A stretch of 64,000 nucleotides of DNA from Methanomethylovorans hollandica DSM 15978 (GTDB lineage: Archaea; Halobacteriota; Methanosarcinia; Methanosarcinales; Methanosarcinaceae), in NCBI RefSeq assembly GCF_000328665.1, contig NC_019977.1:558001-622000 (forward strand). Reading direction: 5' to 3'. Of the stretch, positions 48,722-58,152 are shown piece by piece (the first letter of the stretch is position 1; the number at the start of each line of letters is the position of its first letter). Under the pieces are notes generated by a model. That model did no database searches and was not told where the DNA came from. It was given only the letters and a program-made list of their open reading frames with translations. The position numbers were made by a program, and so were the translations under genes.

Positions 48722-49153
48722 ATGGGAAAATTCACTATTGGAACAATTGCACTTTTCGTCCTCCTTGCAATGGCGTTAAGTGTAACAGCAGCGCCTCCCG
48801 AACACCAAGCGACCGGGGGTGGATGGTTCATCGTCCCCAATGAGGACGGTGAGGAACAAAAGACTACCGTGTCATTCACAGCACAAATTGATGCTGAAGG
48901 TAATGTCAAGGGACAAATGCAGGCTCAGATCATGTCTCCTTACGGAAAACTTACATTCCATGGTGATGTGATTGATCTGGAAGTCAATGACAATGTCGCG
49001 ATTATGATGGTTAGAATTACAAAAGTAAGCGACCCAGATATGCTACTGATAGGCACTCAATTCCCTGTGGAGGTTACTGATAACGGCGAAGGGAAGGATG
49101 CAATCGATATTTTTGCAGGACTCCCCTTTAATGGTAACATCCAGGTTAGCTAA
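48722..49153 (+). CDS. Small secreted protein (ATGGGW motif)
   Basis: 143 residues: a signal peptide (MGKFTIGTIALFVLLAMALSVTAA) then a compact beta-rich domain beginning ATGGGWFI, with KGQMQAQ and HGDVIDLEV blocks. The GGGW start and K/G-Q pattern resemble secreted bacterial and archaeal proteins of the post-COAP-1 type, but I am not certain of the family. AAAGGGGGTT precedes ATG 48722. No anchor, so probably released or wall-bound. It lies between the two 59-bp repeats. Confidence 0.75.
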   Translation: MGKFTIGTIALFVLLAMALSVTAAPPEHQATGGGWFIVPNEDGEEQKTTVSFTAQIDAEGNVKGQMQAQIMSPYGKLTFHGDVIDLEVNDNVAIMMVRITKVSDPDMLLIGTQFPVEVTDNGEGKDAIDIFAGLPFNGNIQVS

Positions 49154-49510
49154 CTCAGTCCTGATAGCCTTATAGCCAGATAGCAATAAATCAGCATTTC
49201 CAAGAGAATTCCGAAAATCTGTGAGATTCGATATTTAGGAGCAAATGACTGGAAGCACACTCCTTTAAAATCACAAGTGTATCGAAATTCTCCCTGTTTT
49301 TTGTTGGCTCTTCGCTGTTTCGAGTGGATAACTTACGTTCATTAGATAGTGTCCTTATTTTATCAAAAAGTTGAACTATATTTTGACTTTATATAAAACT
49401 AGCATTTCTACAAAGCCCATTTTCCCATTCATAAAATTTTGCAAGTATTTTATCCTTTGTGGTAAATAAACGAAAGCTTAAAGAAATATCTATTTCCCAT
49501 CACTTTCGGT
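49154..49510. other. Intergenic region, convergent, no gene seen
   Basis: Some 357 AT-rich bases between the secreted protein and the convergent ATPase. I see no ORF with a ribosome site, no clear terminator and no repeat. Confidence 0.5.
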
Positions 49511-50923
49511 TCAAAGATAATCATCCAATGTCAGCAACAAAACATTCTCTTCTCTGGCAATCTCATGCATCCTTTTCGTGAAACCGGATCTGCTGACAAG
49601 GGCAAAATGCTCGTTTCTCTCCAAGAACCATTTTACATGAGCTGCTTTCTCCTTAAGGCTGAAGTAAACATCAGCATCTGTTTTCTGTTTCTGCCATTTG
49701 CATTCGCAGAAAAGAATGCTCTTTGAATCCTGGTCAAGAGCCACTATATCTATTTCATAGTCGTTTTTCCCTTTTGGCATATTAGGGATCTTACCCCACT
49801 GCCTGCCTATGGATTTGAACCTGAATGGAAGCTGATCCTGCAAATTGAGATACATGAGCATTTCTTTTCCCACCTGCTCAAAAGTCTCTCCCAGGTAACG
49901 GTCATAGCTCCTATCAAGGTATTCTATAACAGATGATGCATCACCTGCCTCTATGGAATCCCTGTGAACCAGTACATACCGGAACCAGAAGCGTAAGAAA
50001 GGATCATCTATTGAATAAATGGTCTTACGGGTAGACAACTTCTCTGCCACTGGATGTTCTTTCCTCACAAATCCAAGCTTCATGAGTGTATCAAGATAAT
50101 AAGAAAGGTCCTTAGTTTCCAAAAATGCTCCAGCGGCAATTTCTCCTGCCCTTGTTGCACCTTTGGAAATGGAATAGAGGATATTCATGTAGGTAGCAGG
50201 CTCTCGTAGTTCCTCACGAAGCAGGAAATCACCTTCAGCATAGAGCACAGCCTCTTTGGAGAATATTGAATGCTCCACATTCTCGTAAAAGCTTTTATCC
50301 AGATCAAAGAACCTGAGATAAAAAGGAATACCGCCAGTTGCTCCATATATCCTCATAAGCTCGTCTGCTTCAAAGCCCGGGAAAAAACCCTTCATATGTT
50401 GTATAAGCAGGGGCATGACTTGCATCTGTCCCGTTCTCCTACCATACAACGGACTGGAATGAGCAAGTGTTGTTTTTTCCATCATGGAAATTGAAGAACC
50501 ACAGAGTATCAGATGGAAAAGCCCACCTTTTAGAATTTCATCAACTATAAGCTGGAACACCGATGGTATAGATTCATCTACCTGTGCCAGATAAGAAAAC
50601 TCATCGATAACTATGATAAGCTTTTCATCGTTTTTCCATTGCTTTCGGATATATTCGAACATCTCATCAAATGTATCAACAGCAGGCTCAACATTATCGA
50701 ACAGACTTGAAGCTCTTTTCCTGAATCTGAGAGCATTGGACTGCGTACCCCTCATATCCGCCAGGAAATAGATATGTGGCTTGTCCTGTACGAAATGTTG
50801 AATCAGTTCTGTCTTTCCAACCCGCCGGCGACCATAGATCACCGTGAAAGAGAAAGTTCCTGAGCTATATTCCTTGTTCAAATATTCAAGCTCTTGATTT
50901 CTATTAATGAAATTACGGAACAT
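49511..50923 (-). CDS. Archaeal AAA ATPase with C-terminal DUF234-like nuclease fold
   Basis: 470 residues. N-terminal P-loop YGRRRVGKTEL (about residues 30-40), Walker B region LIIVIDEFSYL, sensor-like LILCGSSISMME, a winged-helix stretch, and a C-terminal DUF234-type domain with ECKWQKQ resembling the PD-(D/E)XK core. Such COG1672 ATPases are multicopy in methanogens and are often linked to mobile or toxin-like loci; no biochemical role is established. It is the only gene on the minus strand between the two 59-bp repeats. Confidence 0.85.
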   Translation of the reverse strand: MFRNFINRNQELEYLNKEYSSGTFSFTVIYGRRRVGKTELIQHFVQDKPHIYFLADMRGTQSNALRFRKRASSLFDNVEPAVDTFDEMFEYIRKQWKNDEKLIIVIDEFSYLAQVDESIPSVFQLIVDEILKGGLFHLILCGSSISMMEKTTLAHSSPLYGRRTGQMQVMPLLIQHMKGFFPGFEADELMRIYGATGGIPFYLRFFDLDKSFYENVEHSIFSKEAVLYAEGDFLLREELREPATYMNILYSISKGATRAGEIAAGAFLETKDLSYYLDTLMKLGFVRKEHPVAEKLSTRKTIYSIDDPFLRFWFRYVLVHRDSIEAGDASSVIEYLDRSYDRYLGETFEQVGKEMLMYLNLQDQLPFRFKSIGRQWGKIPNMPKGKNDYEIDIVALDQDSKSILFCECKWQKQKTDADVYFSLKEKAAHVKWFLERNEHFALVSRSGFTKRMHEIAREENVLLLTLDDYL

Positions 50924-51312
50924 ATTAATTATGATTTAGTTTAGTATTATTTATAGGTTCTGGAAATTCAACGATTTAGTTTTTGAGACCATCTAATTAG
51001 CTCCAAATATTCTCAATTCTAATTAGACAATATTTTGTCAAAAGAACCTCCATAATACCTTTCAAAGATCAAAGAAATACTTTCAACATAAGCACCTTAT
51101 TTCAAAGTATCTACAAAAAATATTACTTCAATTTAGTATAAAAAAGTTTATGATACTCAAGTGGATACTTTCTTAAGGTATTTGGAGTAAAAGAGTGTTC
51201 TGATTTACTTAACAGATCTGGGAGGTCTTGACAACTATGTTATATGATGTGGATTCCTAATTTCAGAGGATATTTAGTATACAGTGAATTGTTATTTTAT
51301 AGGGGATTGGTG
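50924..51312. other. AT-rich intergenic region with 59-bp repeat copy 2
   Basis: Contains the second repeat copy 62 bases upstream of the ATPase gene, then about 270 very AT-rich bases. It probably holds promoters for the ATPase (minus) and for the leader ORF/regulator (plus), but none can be fixed. Confidence 0.5.
50985..51043 (+). repeat. 59-bp dispersed repeat, copy 2
   Basis: Direct copy of 48318-48376 with six mismatches by eye. Ends in GACAA-TATT-TTGTC, preserving the inverted repeat with a compensating loop change. Confidence 0.85.
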
Positions 51313-51399
51313 ATGTATCCGTGCTGCAATTACCCATACGGTGTTGAAGAGAATCATTTGAATAAGCATAATGATTTAATATTGCAATACCTACTATAG
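51313..51399 (+). CDS. Small leader ORF with tandem Cys codons
   Basis: ATG 51313 follows AGGGGATTGGTG, one of the better ribosome sites in this region, and encodes 28 residues beginning MYPCCNYPYG and ending at TAG 51397. The ORF stops 4 bases before the ATG of the HTH regulator. Two adjacent TGC codons near the start, in front of a regulator beside cysteine genes, suggest a leader peptide. It may also be chance. Confidence 0.45.
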   Translation: MYPCCNYPYGVEENHLNKHNDLILQYLL

Positions 51400-51403
51400 C
51401 TTG

Positions 51404-51727
51404 ATGAAAGTACCATGTCAGACTATAGTATGGGATGTACTACCTGCAATAAGAGCAGCAATAGCAGAAGAATTAGTAAACCTTGGAATCTCACAGCAGG
51501 AAATTGCACGTCTGCTGGATATGGTTCCATCTGCAATATCACAATACCTATCTAAAAAGAGAGGTTACAGGATTGAATTCGAAGACGATGTGAGAAATGC
51601 TATTAGGTCTATCGCGCTGGATTTAAGTAAAGGGGAAGTTCCAGATCTTCCTAAAAGAGTTTGTACTATATGCACAATGTTGCAGGATGTCGATTCTAGC
51701 TGTAAATCGAATTCTTCTGAGAAATAG
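51404..51727 (+). CDS. Archaeal HTH transcriptional regulator (COG2522-like)
   Basis: 107 residues from ATG 51404 (a TTG at 51401 also fits). A helix-turn-helix spans about residues 30-60 (GISQQEIARLLDMVPSAISQYLSKKRG). A Cys near the N-terminus (VPCQTIVWDVLPAIR) and the C-terminal CTICTMLQD pair are typical of this archaeal group and might bind metal or an Fe-S cluster. It is convergent with the ThiS-like/cysE/cysK operon. Control of sulfur genes is inference from position. Confidence 0.8.
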   Translation: MKVPCQTIVWDVLPAIRAAIAEELVNLGISQQEIARLLDMVPSAISQYLSKKRGYRIEFEDDVRNAIRSIALDLSKGEVPDLPKRVCTICTMLQDVDSSCKSNSSEK

Positions 51728-52009
51728 TTTTTATCTCCGATTTTTGGAAAATCTTGGGCATGTTTTGCCTAAATATTGTAGTTTTAAGTCTGAACAAAGG
51801 CTTATGCTTGAGGTCCATAAAAAGGCTGTGATCTCTGAAGAAGTATAGGTTATCAGAAAAGTAATACAATAAGTAAAGCAGGTAAAGATAAGTAACGCTC
51901 CCAGAATATCGATGATTTCTTGGATAGCCCATTAAGTCCAGGCAGTGTATCTAAAAGGTCATATAGGTCCATGGTCCTGCACCTTCCGAGTTGTTCTCAA
52001 ATAGTTCTC

Positions 52010-52204
52010 TTATCCACCAAAAACAACACGAATTATCTGAAGCTCGTCGTCATTGTATACCATTGTATCCTCAGCAATTATCTGTTCGTTCATTACCACA
52101 ATAACTGAGCTTTGGTTAATTTTTAATTGGCGCAGCAGGCTTTCTACCGTGGTGGACCTAATATCCATCTCTTCTATTTTGCCAGAAGGTAACTTAACTT
52201 TCAT
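52010..52204 (-). CDS. ThiS/MoaD-like sulfur-carrier protein
   Basis: 64 residues with a ubiquitin-like pattern and the diagnostic C-terminal Gly-Gly (VVFGG). The MKVKLPSGKIEEMDI start and VNGQ-like VMNEQII turn fit ThiS/SAMP proteins. Such carriers are adenylated by an E1-like enzyme and bear a C-terminal thiocarboxylate used for thiamine, molybdopterin, tRNA thiolation or cysteine synthesis. It lies 56 bases downstream of cysE on the same strand, which favours a sulfur-donor role with CysK. No E1 gene is in the window. Confidence 0.85.
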   Translation of the reverse strand: MKVKLPSGKIEEMDIRSTTVESLLRQLKINQSSVIVVMNEQIIAEDTMVYNDDELQIIRVVFGG

Positions 52205-52260
52205 GATGTTGCACTTTCCCTACTAGTTATTTAGGTGATGCTCTGCAAATATATTGATTA

Positions 52261-53214
52261 TTACTGATCTTGAGATGTTTGTTGCCCTTTAAACCTGTCC
52301 CAGTTCCACGGCTCATCAAGGATGTTGACCCGAACATTTTCTATCCCATGCATGCTCAAAACCTTTCTCCTGACCTGATCCTTCAGATATTCTGCCATAG
52401 GGCAAATATTTGAGGTTAATACCAGATTTATATCTACATTTTTTCCATCGACTATCACATCCTTTACAATACCAAGATTGACAATATCTATCCCTACTTC
52501 CGGGTCAATCACATCCTTTAGCAGAGACAAGATCTGCTCATCCTGTTTAAGCAGTGTCCTTTGTAAAGCGATCCTGGATGTGGATATAAAGTCTTCATGT
52601 GTTTGGAACCGCTCTTCTAATCTGTTCAGCCTGTCTAGTACCTGGCTTACAACCAAAAGCTCGGGATCAGGCAAAACATTATGATCCAGCTTCCCTACTG
52701 ATGAAGGATCTGGTCCTGCGATTCTGGCGGGCACGCCCACTACAGTAGCTCCTGGTGGAACGGGCCTGATCACAACTGAACCAGCCCCTACCTTAGCGCC
52801 TTTTCCAATAGTTATCGGTCCGAGTACTATCGCGCCTGAACCAAGGGTCACATCACTTTCGATAGTAGGATGACGCTTTTTTTTCTCAAGCGCAGTTCCT
52901 CCCAGTACAACTCCCATGTATATGAGTACATCATCTCCAACCTCGGCTGTTTCTCCTATGACAACACCTGATCCATGGTCAATAAATACTCTTTTTCCAA
53001 GCTTTGCTCCGGGATGGATCTCAATACCCGTGAATGTTCTTGATATATGAGAGAGCAAACGGGCAGGAAAGTAGAGATGGTGCTCCCATAAGTAGTGTGC
53101 TATGCGATGCAACCACATTGCATGCAGACCGGGATAACAGCAGAGAACCTCTAAAGTCGATCTTGCTGCCGGATCCTTTTCAAAAACTGCTTTAATGTCT
53201 TCCCTTACTCCCAT
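52261..53214 (-). CDS. cysE: Serine O-acetyltransferase fused to a MIP18/DUF59 domain
   Basis: Makes O-acetylserine from serine and acetyl-CoA. Residues 1 to about 180 are an EpsC/CysE-type acetyltransferase with left-handed beta-helix repeats and the catalytic [11 protein letters not shown] block. After a linker, residues about 222-305 form a DUF59/MIP18-like domain ([22 protein letters not shown] ... [11 protein letters not shown]), the module of SufT/Cia2-type Fe-S assembly factors, with the conserved DPE and a Cys. Stand-alone CysE lacks this. ATG 53214 lies 15 bases after cysK. Confidence 0.9.
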   Translation of the reverse strand: MGVREDIKAVFEKDPAARSTLEVLCCYPGLHAMWLHRIAHYLWEHHLYFPARLLSHISRTFTGIEIHPGAKLGKRVFIDHGSGVVIGETAEVGDDVLIYMGVVLGGTALEKKKRHPTIESDVTLGSGAIVLGPITIGKGAKVGAGSVVIRPVPPGATVVGVPARIAGPDPSSVGKLDHNVLPDPELLVVSQVLDRLNRLEERFQTHEDFISTSRIALQRTLLKQDEQILSLLKDVIDPEVGIDIVNLGIVKDVIVDGKNVDINLVLTSNICPMAEYLKDQVRRKVLSMHGIENVRVNILDEPWNWDRFKGQQTSQDQ

Positions 53215-53229
53215 TTGAATACTTCCACA

Positions 53230-54159
53230 TCAATTGTCGAACAGGTCTGTACTAAGGTAGCGTTCCCCAGTATCTGGTAAAATCACAACTATTGTTTTTC
53301 CCTTTGATTCTTCACGTGCTGCAACTTCAAGAGCAGCATAAGTAGCAGCACCAGAGGATATACCTACAAGTATACCTTCTTCAAGAGCTAATCTGCGAGC
53401 TGTTGAAGCTGCATTGTCTGCAGTAACCTGCAGGATCTCATCAACTAGGTCCATTTTAAGAACCTCTGGTACGAATCCTGCACCAATTCCCTGGATGCGA
53501 TGAGGACCGGGCTTTCCACCGCTCAGTACCGGCGACTCAGCTGGTTCAACAGCTATTGCTTTAAATGATGGTTTTCTTTTTTTGATGACGCTGGCAACGC
53601 CTGTGATGGTTCCGCCTGTACCCACACCAGATACAAGTATATCCACATCCCCATCAGTATCCCTCCATATTTCCTCAGCCGTTGTCCTCTGATGAACCTC
53701 AGGGTTAGCAAGATTCCGGAACTGCTGTGGTAGGTACAGTTTCTGCGGGTCTTTGGTAGCCAATTCTTCAGCTTTCTTTACTGCACCTTTCATTCCCTCG
53801 GGTCCAGGTGTAAGAATAAGTTCTGCCCCAAACGCTTTCAGTAGTTTTCTTCGTTCTATGCTCATCGTTTCAGGCATTACTAATATAAGTTTGTAGCCTC
53901 TGGCAGCGCTTACAGCTGCAAGGGCAATACCAGTGTTACCGCTTGTCGGTTCAACAATAATAGTGCCCTGTCTAATTTTGCCTTGCCTTTCGGCTTCTTC
54001 TATCATTGCCAGTCCTATTCTATCCTTTACACTTCCGATAGGATTAAAAGACTCAACTTTAACAAGTACATCAGCATTCAACCCTTTTGTTATGCGGTTC
54101 AATCGGATGAGTGGCGTATTACCAATCGTCCATGTAATATCCTTATATATTCTTCCCAT
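53230..54159 (-). CDS. cysK: Cysteine synthase (O-acetylserine sulfhydrylase)
   Basis: PLP enzyme making cysteine from O-acetylserine and sulfide. 309 residues from ATG 54159 with GGTGAT upstream; the frame to 54186 adds nine unlikely residues. Seen: TPLIRLNR, the PLP lysine in NPIGSVKDR (about residue 42), the EPTSGNTG loop, [10 protein letters not shown] phosphate-binding loop. First gene of a cysK-cysE-ThiS-like operon with gaps of 15 and 56 bases. Confidence 0.95.
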   Translation of the reverse strand: MGRIYKDITWTIGNTPLIRLNRITKGLNADVLVKVESFNPIGSVKDRIGLAMIEEAERQGKIRQGTIIVEPTSGNTGIALAAVSAARGYKLILVMPETMSIERRKLLKAFGAELILTPGPEGMKGAVKKAEELATKDPQKLYLPQQFRNLANPEVHQRTTAEEIWRDTDGDVDILVSGVGTGGTITGVASVIKKRKPSFKAIAVEPAESPVLSGGKPGPHRIQGIGAGFVPEVLKMDLVDEILQVTADNAASTARRLALEEGILVGISSGAATYAALEVAAREESKGKTIVVILPDTGERYLSTDLFDN

Positions 54160-54259
54160 TTTATCACCATTATTAAAGTAAATCATTTATGAACTCATCG
54201 TTTATAATCTATCAAGGGTATTGCCAACAAATCTTTATCTACCAATGAAGATGGGGATA

Positions 54260-54625
54260 TTACTTTTGAATTATAGCTCCAAGCTTCTGAGCTATTTGCT
54301 GTGATGTAAACACATGATTTCCAACACTTCTTACACGAAGAGCAAATGAATTCACTTGATGGATACCATGAGTCTCATAGTATTCAAGGCAGATTTCGTG
54401 AAGTTGGTCCAGACTGAACTGTGTGCATTTTGAGAACGAAAAGATACCACATCCCTTGTTTAATTGTTCAGTCTCCACATTACCTTTGAGCCATATTATC
54501 CCCCTTTCCCTCCATACATTACTGTTTGGTAAAATATTATGAATATTCGTCACTAAAGTTTGTTCCCATCTTTCTCTCAGCGGTGCCGACTTCAGGACGA
54601 TTTCACCATAACGAATCATCCACAA
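54260..54625 (-). pseudogene. thiI: Truncated ThiI (N-terminal and THUMP part only)
   Basis: 121 residues matching the start of tRNA 4-thiouridine synthase: MIRYGEIVLKSAPLRERWE then a THUMP region ending FALRVRSVGNHVFTSQQIAQKLGA. Full ThiI is about 380-490 residues; the adenylation PP-loop domain is absent and the frame stops soon after LGAIIQK. Same strand and 100 bases upstream of cysK. Most likely a remnant; binding of tRNA by the remaining domain cannot be excluded. Confidence 0.8.
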
Positions 54626-54706
54626 TTCTTACAACTACTTATTCCTCCGGATATAAGCGTTCAAAATTCTTAAATCACAGGTTAAATACTATGTTTTTTT
54701 GGGCTT

Positions 54707-54861
54707 GTGCATCTTCCAAGCAATATACTTAGGCTATCACTCGATACTATTCCGACAAGATGTTTGTTCTGATCAACTACAGGAAGTGTGGAAATTGTTT
54801 TTTTCTTCCATCACCTTTGCAACTTTCGAGATCGATTCATCTGGAGTAGCTGTAAAGACAT
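54707..54861 (-). pseudogene. CBS-domain gene fragment with frameshift
   Basis: Minus-strand frames encode [20 protein letters not shown], then after a one-base shift in a run of A, ISTLPVVDQNKHLVGIVSSD, together a CBS domain. It abuts the pdxS remnant and ends in a stop soon after. A CBS protein gene cut at its front and frameshifted. Confidence 0.7.
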
Positions 54862-55030
54862 GCCGGGACTGCCTGAAGTACCATAACAGCAACCGCTCCT
54901 GCCTCCTCTGCTATCTTTGCCTGTTTTGGAGTTGTAACATTCATTACGACCCCGCCTTTTTGCATCGATGTGAAGCCACGCTTTATAAGTTTAGTGCCAT
55001 GTCTTAATTTGTCTATTCCATATTCTGATC
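54862..55030 (-). pseudogene. pdxS: PdxS N-terminal fragment
   Basis: The minus strand encodes [20 protein letters not shown] followed by [20 protein letters not shown] and [11 protein letters not shown], unmistakable for the first ~50 residues of pyridoxal 5'-phosphate synthase subunit PdxS (about 300 residues when complete). It stops where the CBS fragment begins. No in-frame ATG is seen at its front. Remains of a deleted gene. Confidence 0.8.
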
Positions 55031-55114
55031 CAGACTTGCTATACTTAAAAAGATATGTTGATGAATCATTGCTTCATCAACATGATTTATAGATCGTTTT
55101 TGAAACTTTAGAGC

Positions 55115-56407
55115 TTACACATTATTCAATGCCTGTTCCAGATCTTCTATTATATCATCGATATGTTCAGTACCTATGGATAAACGAATATAGTCCTCGG
55201 TTACACCTGTTGCTTCCTGTTCTTCTCTGGTCAGTTGCTGGTGTGTGGTGGTAGCCGGGTGGATAACCAAACTTTTAGAGTCGCCAATGTTTGCAAGCTG
55301 TGAGAACAACTGAAGCTGGTCAATGAGCTTTATACTTGCTTCTGCACCGCCTTTCACACCAAACCCAACCAGTGCACCATAGCCCTTGAGATACTTGGAT
55401 GCAAGTTCATGACTCTGATGACCTGGCAAACCTGGGTAATTGACCCATGAAACCTTCGGGTGGTTTGAAAGATATTTGGCTACCTTGAGGGCGTTCTCTG
55501 AGTGTCTCTCGATCCTCAGGTGCAAAGTTTCAAGTCCCTGCAGCAACAGGAATGAATTGAATGGAGAGAGAGCAGCACCTGTATCCCTGAGTAGCTGCAG
55601 CCTTACTTTGAATATGAACGCTACATTACCAAGTCCCGGGAAATTTGAGAAAGTATCCCAATATTTAAGCCCATGATAACTGGGATCTGGCTCTGTGAAT
55701 TCCGGGAATTTGCCATTGTTCCAGGCAAAGGTTCCTGCATCAACTATTGAACCAGCTATTGAGTTTCCATGTCCGCCTATGAATTTGGTTGCCGAATGCA
55801 CAACGATATCCGCTCCATGCTCAATAGGGCGGACAAGTCCTACAGCAGTTGTATTATCTACAACAAGAGGAATTCCTGCAGCATGAGCAATATCTGCAAT
55901 GGCTTTAAAATCAGGAATGTCCAGTTTAGGATTACCTACTGATTCTATGTAGACGGCACGTGTCTTTTCATTGATGGCTTTTCTAAAATCCTCCGGATTT
56001 GTGGAATCCACAAAGACAGCTTTTCTTCCCAGCTTAGGCAGAGTGTAATTGAAGAGTTCATAGGTTCCACCATATAGATTATCTCCGGATACTATCTCAT
56101 CCCCCGGCCGAGTAATAGCCAAGATGGCGTAGGTTATGGCTGCTGAACCGGATGCAACACCTAATGCGCCTGTACCGCCCTCAATGGCTGCAATGCGCTG
56201 CTCGAACACATCTGTTGTTGGATTCATGATGCGGGTGTAGATATTGCCAGGTTCTTTGAGAGCGAAAAGATTGGCAGCATGAGTTGTATCTTTGAACACG
56301 CATGAAGTAGTTTGATATATCGGTACTGCAAGTGCTCCTGTAGTTGGATCCGGTTTCTGTCCAGCATGTATAGCAATTGTTCCTAATCTGTAGTCCTTAT
56401 CTGTCAT
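55115..56407 (-). CDS. metY: O-acetylhomoserine sulfhydrylase (MetY-type, Cys/Met metabolism PLP enzyme)
   Basis: 430 residues. Seen: [17 protein letters not shown] at the N-terminus, [13 protein letters not shown], the PLP lysine block [11 protein letters not shown] and [16 protein letters not shown]. The length and start fit the O-acetylhomoserine aminocarboxypropyltransferase group, which makes homocysteine from O-acetylhomoserine and sulfide; cystathionine gamma-synthase is the alternative. ATG 56407 is 5 bases after the SepCysS stop and uses a GAGGT that overlaps that stop, so the two are co-translated. Confidence 0.9.
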   Translation of the reverse strand: MTDKDYRLGTIAIHAGQKPDPTTGALAVPIYQTTSCVFKDTTHAANLFALKEPGNIYTRIMNPTTDVFEQRIAAIEGGTGALGVASGSAAITYAILAITRPGDEIVSGDNLYGGTYELFNYTLPKLGRKAVFVDSTNPEDFRKAINEKTRAVYIESVGNPKLDIPDFKAIADIAHAAGIPLVVDNTTAVGLVRPIEHGADIVVHSATKFIGGHGNSIAGSIVDAGTFAWNNGKFPEFTEPDPSYHGLKYWDTFSNFPGLGNVAFIFKVRLQLLRDTGAALSPFNSFLLLQGLETLHLRIERHSENALKVAKYLSNHPKVSWVNYPGLPGHQSHELASKYLKGYGALVGFGVKGGAEASIKLIDQLQLFSQLANIGDSKSLVIHPATTTHQQLTREEQEATGVTEDYIRLSIGTEHIDDIIEDLEQALNNV

Positions 56408-56412
56408 TGTAA

Positions 56413-57780
56413 TTAACCTCTGTTTACCTTAATTTCATGCTTATCAGCGATATTCTGGAATGTATCCAGTAAGTAACGGATCTTTTCCCATGAAAGTCCG
56501 TATGTGTTAAGCTTCCATACTCTGGTTGCTCCTGCAAACTCTCCGATTATGCCTCTGCTTGAAAGTTCATCCGAAAGGAAGAAGCCTTTACGCTTGTGGC
56601 TTTTTGCAACAATATCGAAACTGTTGGTAGTATCAACTTTGGATAATGTGTGTTTGCGTTTGTACTCTGAGAGTACCTTGCTACCTTCAATGGCAAGTAA
56701 GCCGTCAATGAAGTAATTTGACTTCTTGACTTCTTCTTCCCAATGATTCACCCTTTCCTTTACGGTGGGAAAAGATGCCATCATGCCTATAAGCGTGGAT
56801 CCCATCAATGTGCAGCCCAGCATCTCAACTTCTTTTATACCAAATTTGCGCTTAGTTACATCACCAACCATTTGTGTTGTGCGAAATATTTTTGGAGCCC
56901 ATTCACTGGTAGTTGCAAGTACACCGGAGGGTGCAGGCGATGCCATGCTTTTATGGCCTGAACCTACTACGAAATCTGCACCGATTTCTTTTCCATCTAC
57001 AGGCATGACACCTACGGTATATGCTCCGTTGTAGAGGAAGGGGATATCGTATTGATGGGCAACCTTTGCTATGCTTTTAACATCATGTTCATTTGCATAT
57101 TGGTAATCGAAATGGTCGATCATTACCAGTACAGGTAGTTTGCCGGTTTCTTTTTTTACGGCCTCTATTTTCTCAGCAGTTGCATCAGGAGTTACGAGAT
57201 TGTGCTCGTTAATAGGTACTTCTTTTACAACTCCTCCTGCTTCTTCCACTGCAAGGAATTCAGTGTAATGAGCTAGACCTGAGACTATAACTGAATCGCC
57301 TTTTTCTACCAATGTAGATGCCACTGCCTGAAATCCGCGCCTTGCACCCGGTATTACGCGTGCAGCGTCCATATTGACAAAGCTGGCAAGTTGTTCATGG
57401 AAAGGAGCTATGGGCGGGCTGGTGATCTTGTCCAGCCTGAAAGGTTTGCGGCAGGCATCACAGGTTGAATAGCCGTCTCCATAAGCAATTAAAGCCTTGC
57501 GTGCTTCAGGTGTAAGCCGTCCAGCAGCCTGGATAGGCTGGATATTAATGTACATCTCCTCACGGGATCGGATATCAATGTTACTGGCAATTTTCCTAAC
57601 CTGCGGAGTGCCTGTACCGGCTTCTATGTCATCCAGTATCTTCCTTACTTTGCTAACACCTTCAAGGATACTACTTTCATCTTCCGGACCTGTGACATTT
57701 GGAAGTCTCTGCCTGAGAGTTTCCCTTATATCTTCAAGGGCAAATAAAGCCTCAAATGTTTTTTGTGTGCGTATATCCAT
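56413..57780 (-). CDS. pscS: Sep-tRNA:Cys-tRNA synthase (SepCysS) with N-terminal extension
   Basis: Converts O-phosphoseryl-tRNA(Cys), made by SepRS, to Cys-tRNA(Cys) with a sulfur donor and PLP. 455 residues, about 70 longer than the ~380-390 of the basic enzyme. Seen: STCDACRK (conserved catalytic Cys pair), [19 protein letters not shown], the PLP lysine in [14 protein letters not shown], and [10 protein letters not shown] with the third Cys. The first ~75 residues ([16 protein letters not shown] ... [10 protein letters not shown]) resemble SepCysE, the linker of the SepRS complex, which is known to be fused to SepCysS in class II methanogens. Directly downstream of tRNA-Cys, upstream of metY. 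Confidence 0.93.
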   Translation of the reverse strand: MDIRTQKTFEALFALEDIRETLRQRLPNVTGPEDESSILEGVSKVRKILDDIEAGTGTPQVRKIASNIDIRSREEMYINIQPIQAAGRLTPEARKALIAYGDGYSTCDACRKPFRLDKITSPPIAPFHEQLASFVNMDAARVIPGARRGFQAVASTLVEKGDSVIVSGLAHYTEFLAVEEAGGVVKEVPINEHNLVTPDATAEKIEAVKKETGKLPVLVMIDHFDYQYANEHDVKSIAKVAHQYDIPFLYNGAYTVGVMPVDGKEIGADFVVGSGHKSMASPAPSGVLATTSEWAPKIFRTTQMVGDVTKRKFGIKEVEMLGCTLMGSTLIGMMASFPTVKERVNHWEEEVKKSNYFIDGLLAIEGSKVLSEYKRKHTLSKVDTTNSFDIVAKSHKRKGFFLSDELSSRGIIGEFAGATRVWKLNTYGLSWEKIRYLLDTFQNIADKHEIKVNRG

Positions 57781-57807
57781 AAACTATCATCCATTAATTG
57801 ACCAAAA

Positions 57808-57879
57808 AGCTGAAACCCGGATTCGAACCGGGATAAAATGGATCTGCAGTCCATCGCGTTGCCGTTCCGTCATCTCAGC
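57808..57879 (-). tRNA. tRNA-Cys (GCA), copy 1
   Basis: Full cloverleaf on the minus strand: acceptor GCTGAGA/TTTCAGC, anticodon arm ATGGA-CTGCAGA-TCCAT with anticodon GCA at 57845-57847, T arm CCCGG-TTCGAAT-CCGGG, and discriminator U73, the identity base of tRNA-Cys. CCA is not encoded. It lies 28 bases before the SepCysS start site on the same strand. Confidence 0.95.
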
Positions 57880-57978
57880 AGTTTTGACCTCGATAATTAT
57901 TCTATGCTTTCTTTATTCTACACTCTTCTAATGGTTTCTTTATTGTTCAGTTAATTTACATTAAATGTTACAGCTTTT

Positions 57979-57990
57979 TCACAATTGTGA
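57979..57990. promoter_or_regulatory. Perfect 12-bp palindrome upstream of tRNA-Cys copy 1
   Basis: TCACAATTGTGA lies 100 bases upstream of the tRNA. A near copy, TCACAATCGTGA, lies at 61604-61615 just upstream of the second tRNA-Cys. Operator function is speculative. Confidence 0.25.
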
Positions 57991-58152
57991 TGCAACCACA
58001 TGTTATAGTTTTCTGTTGATATTTAAACCTGCTTTTAATGGCAAAAAACGCCACAAAAGCATCAACAGAACAAAAAAGATCAGCCTATACGTTTATATTT
58101 TTCATTTGAAGCTGTGACTTCGATGCCATTTATGAATATATACATAAAAAAT

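Noticed and set aside
48318-51043. Integrated prophage or plasmid
   Set aside because: No integrase, structural or replication genes; only a secreted protein and an ATPase lie between the repeats.
51397-51399. TAG of the leader ORF read as pyrrolysine
   Set aside because: Read-through would continue in a frame different from the regulator and give no recognisable protein.
51696-52009. Possible gene between the HTH regulator and the ThiS-like gene
   Set aside because: Short frames on both strands lack ribosome sites and known motifs; the stretch may hold a remnant but I could not identify it.
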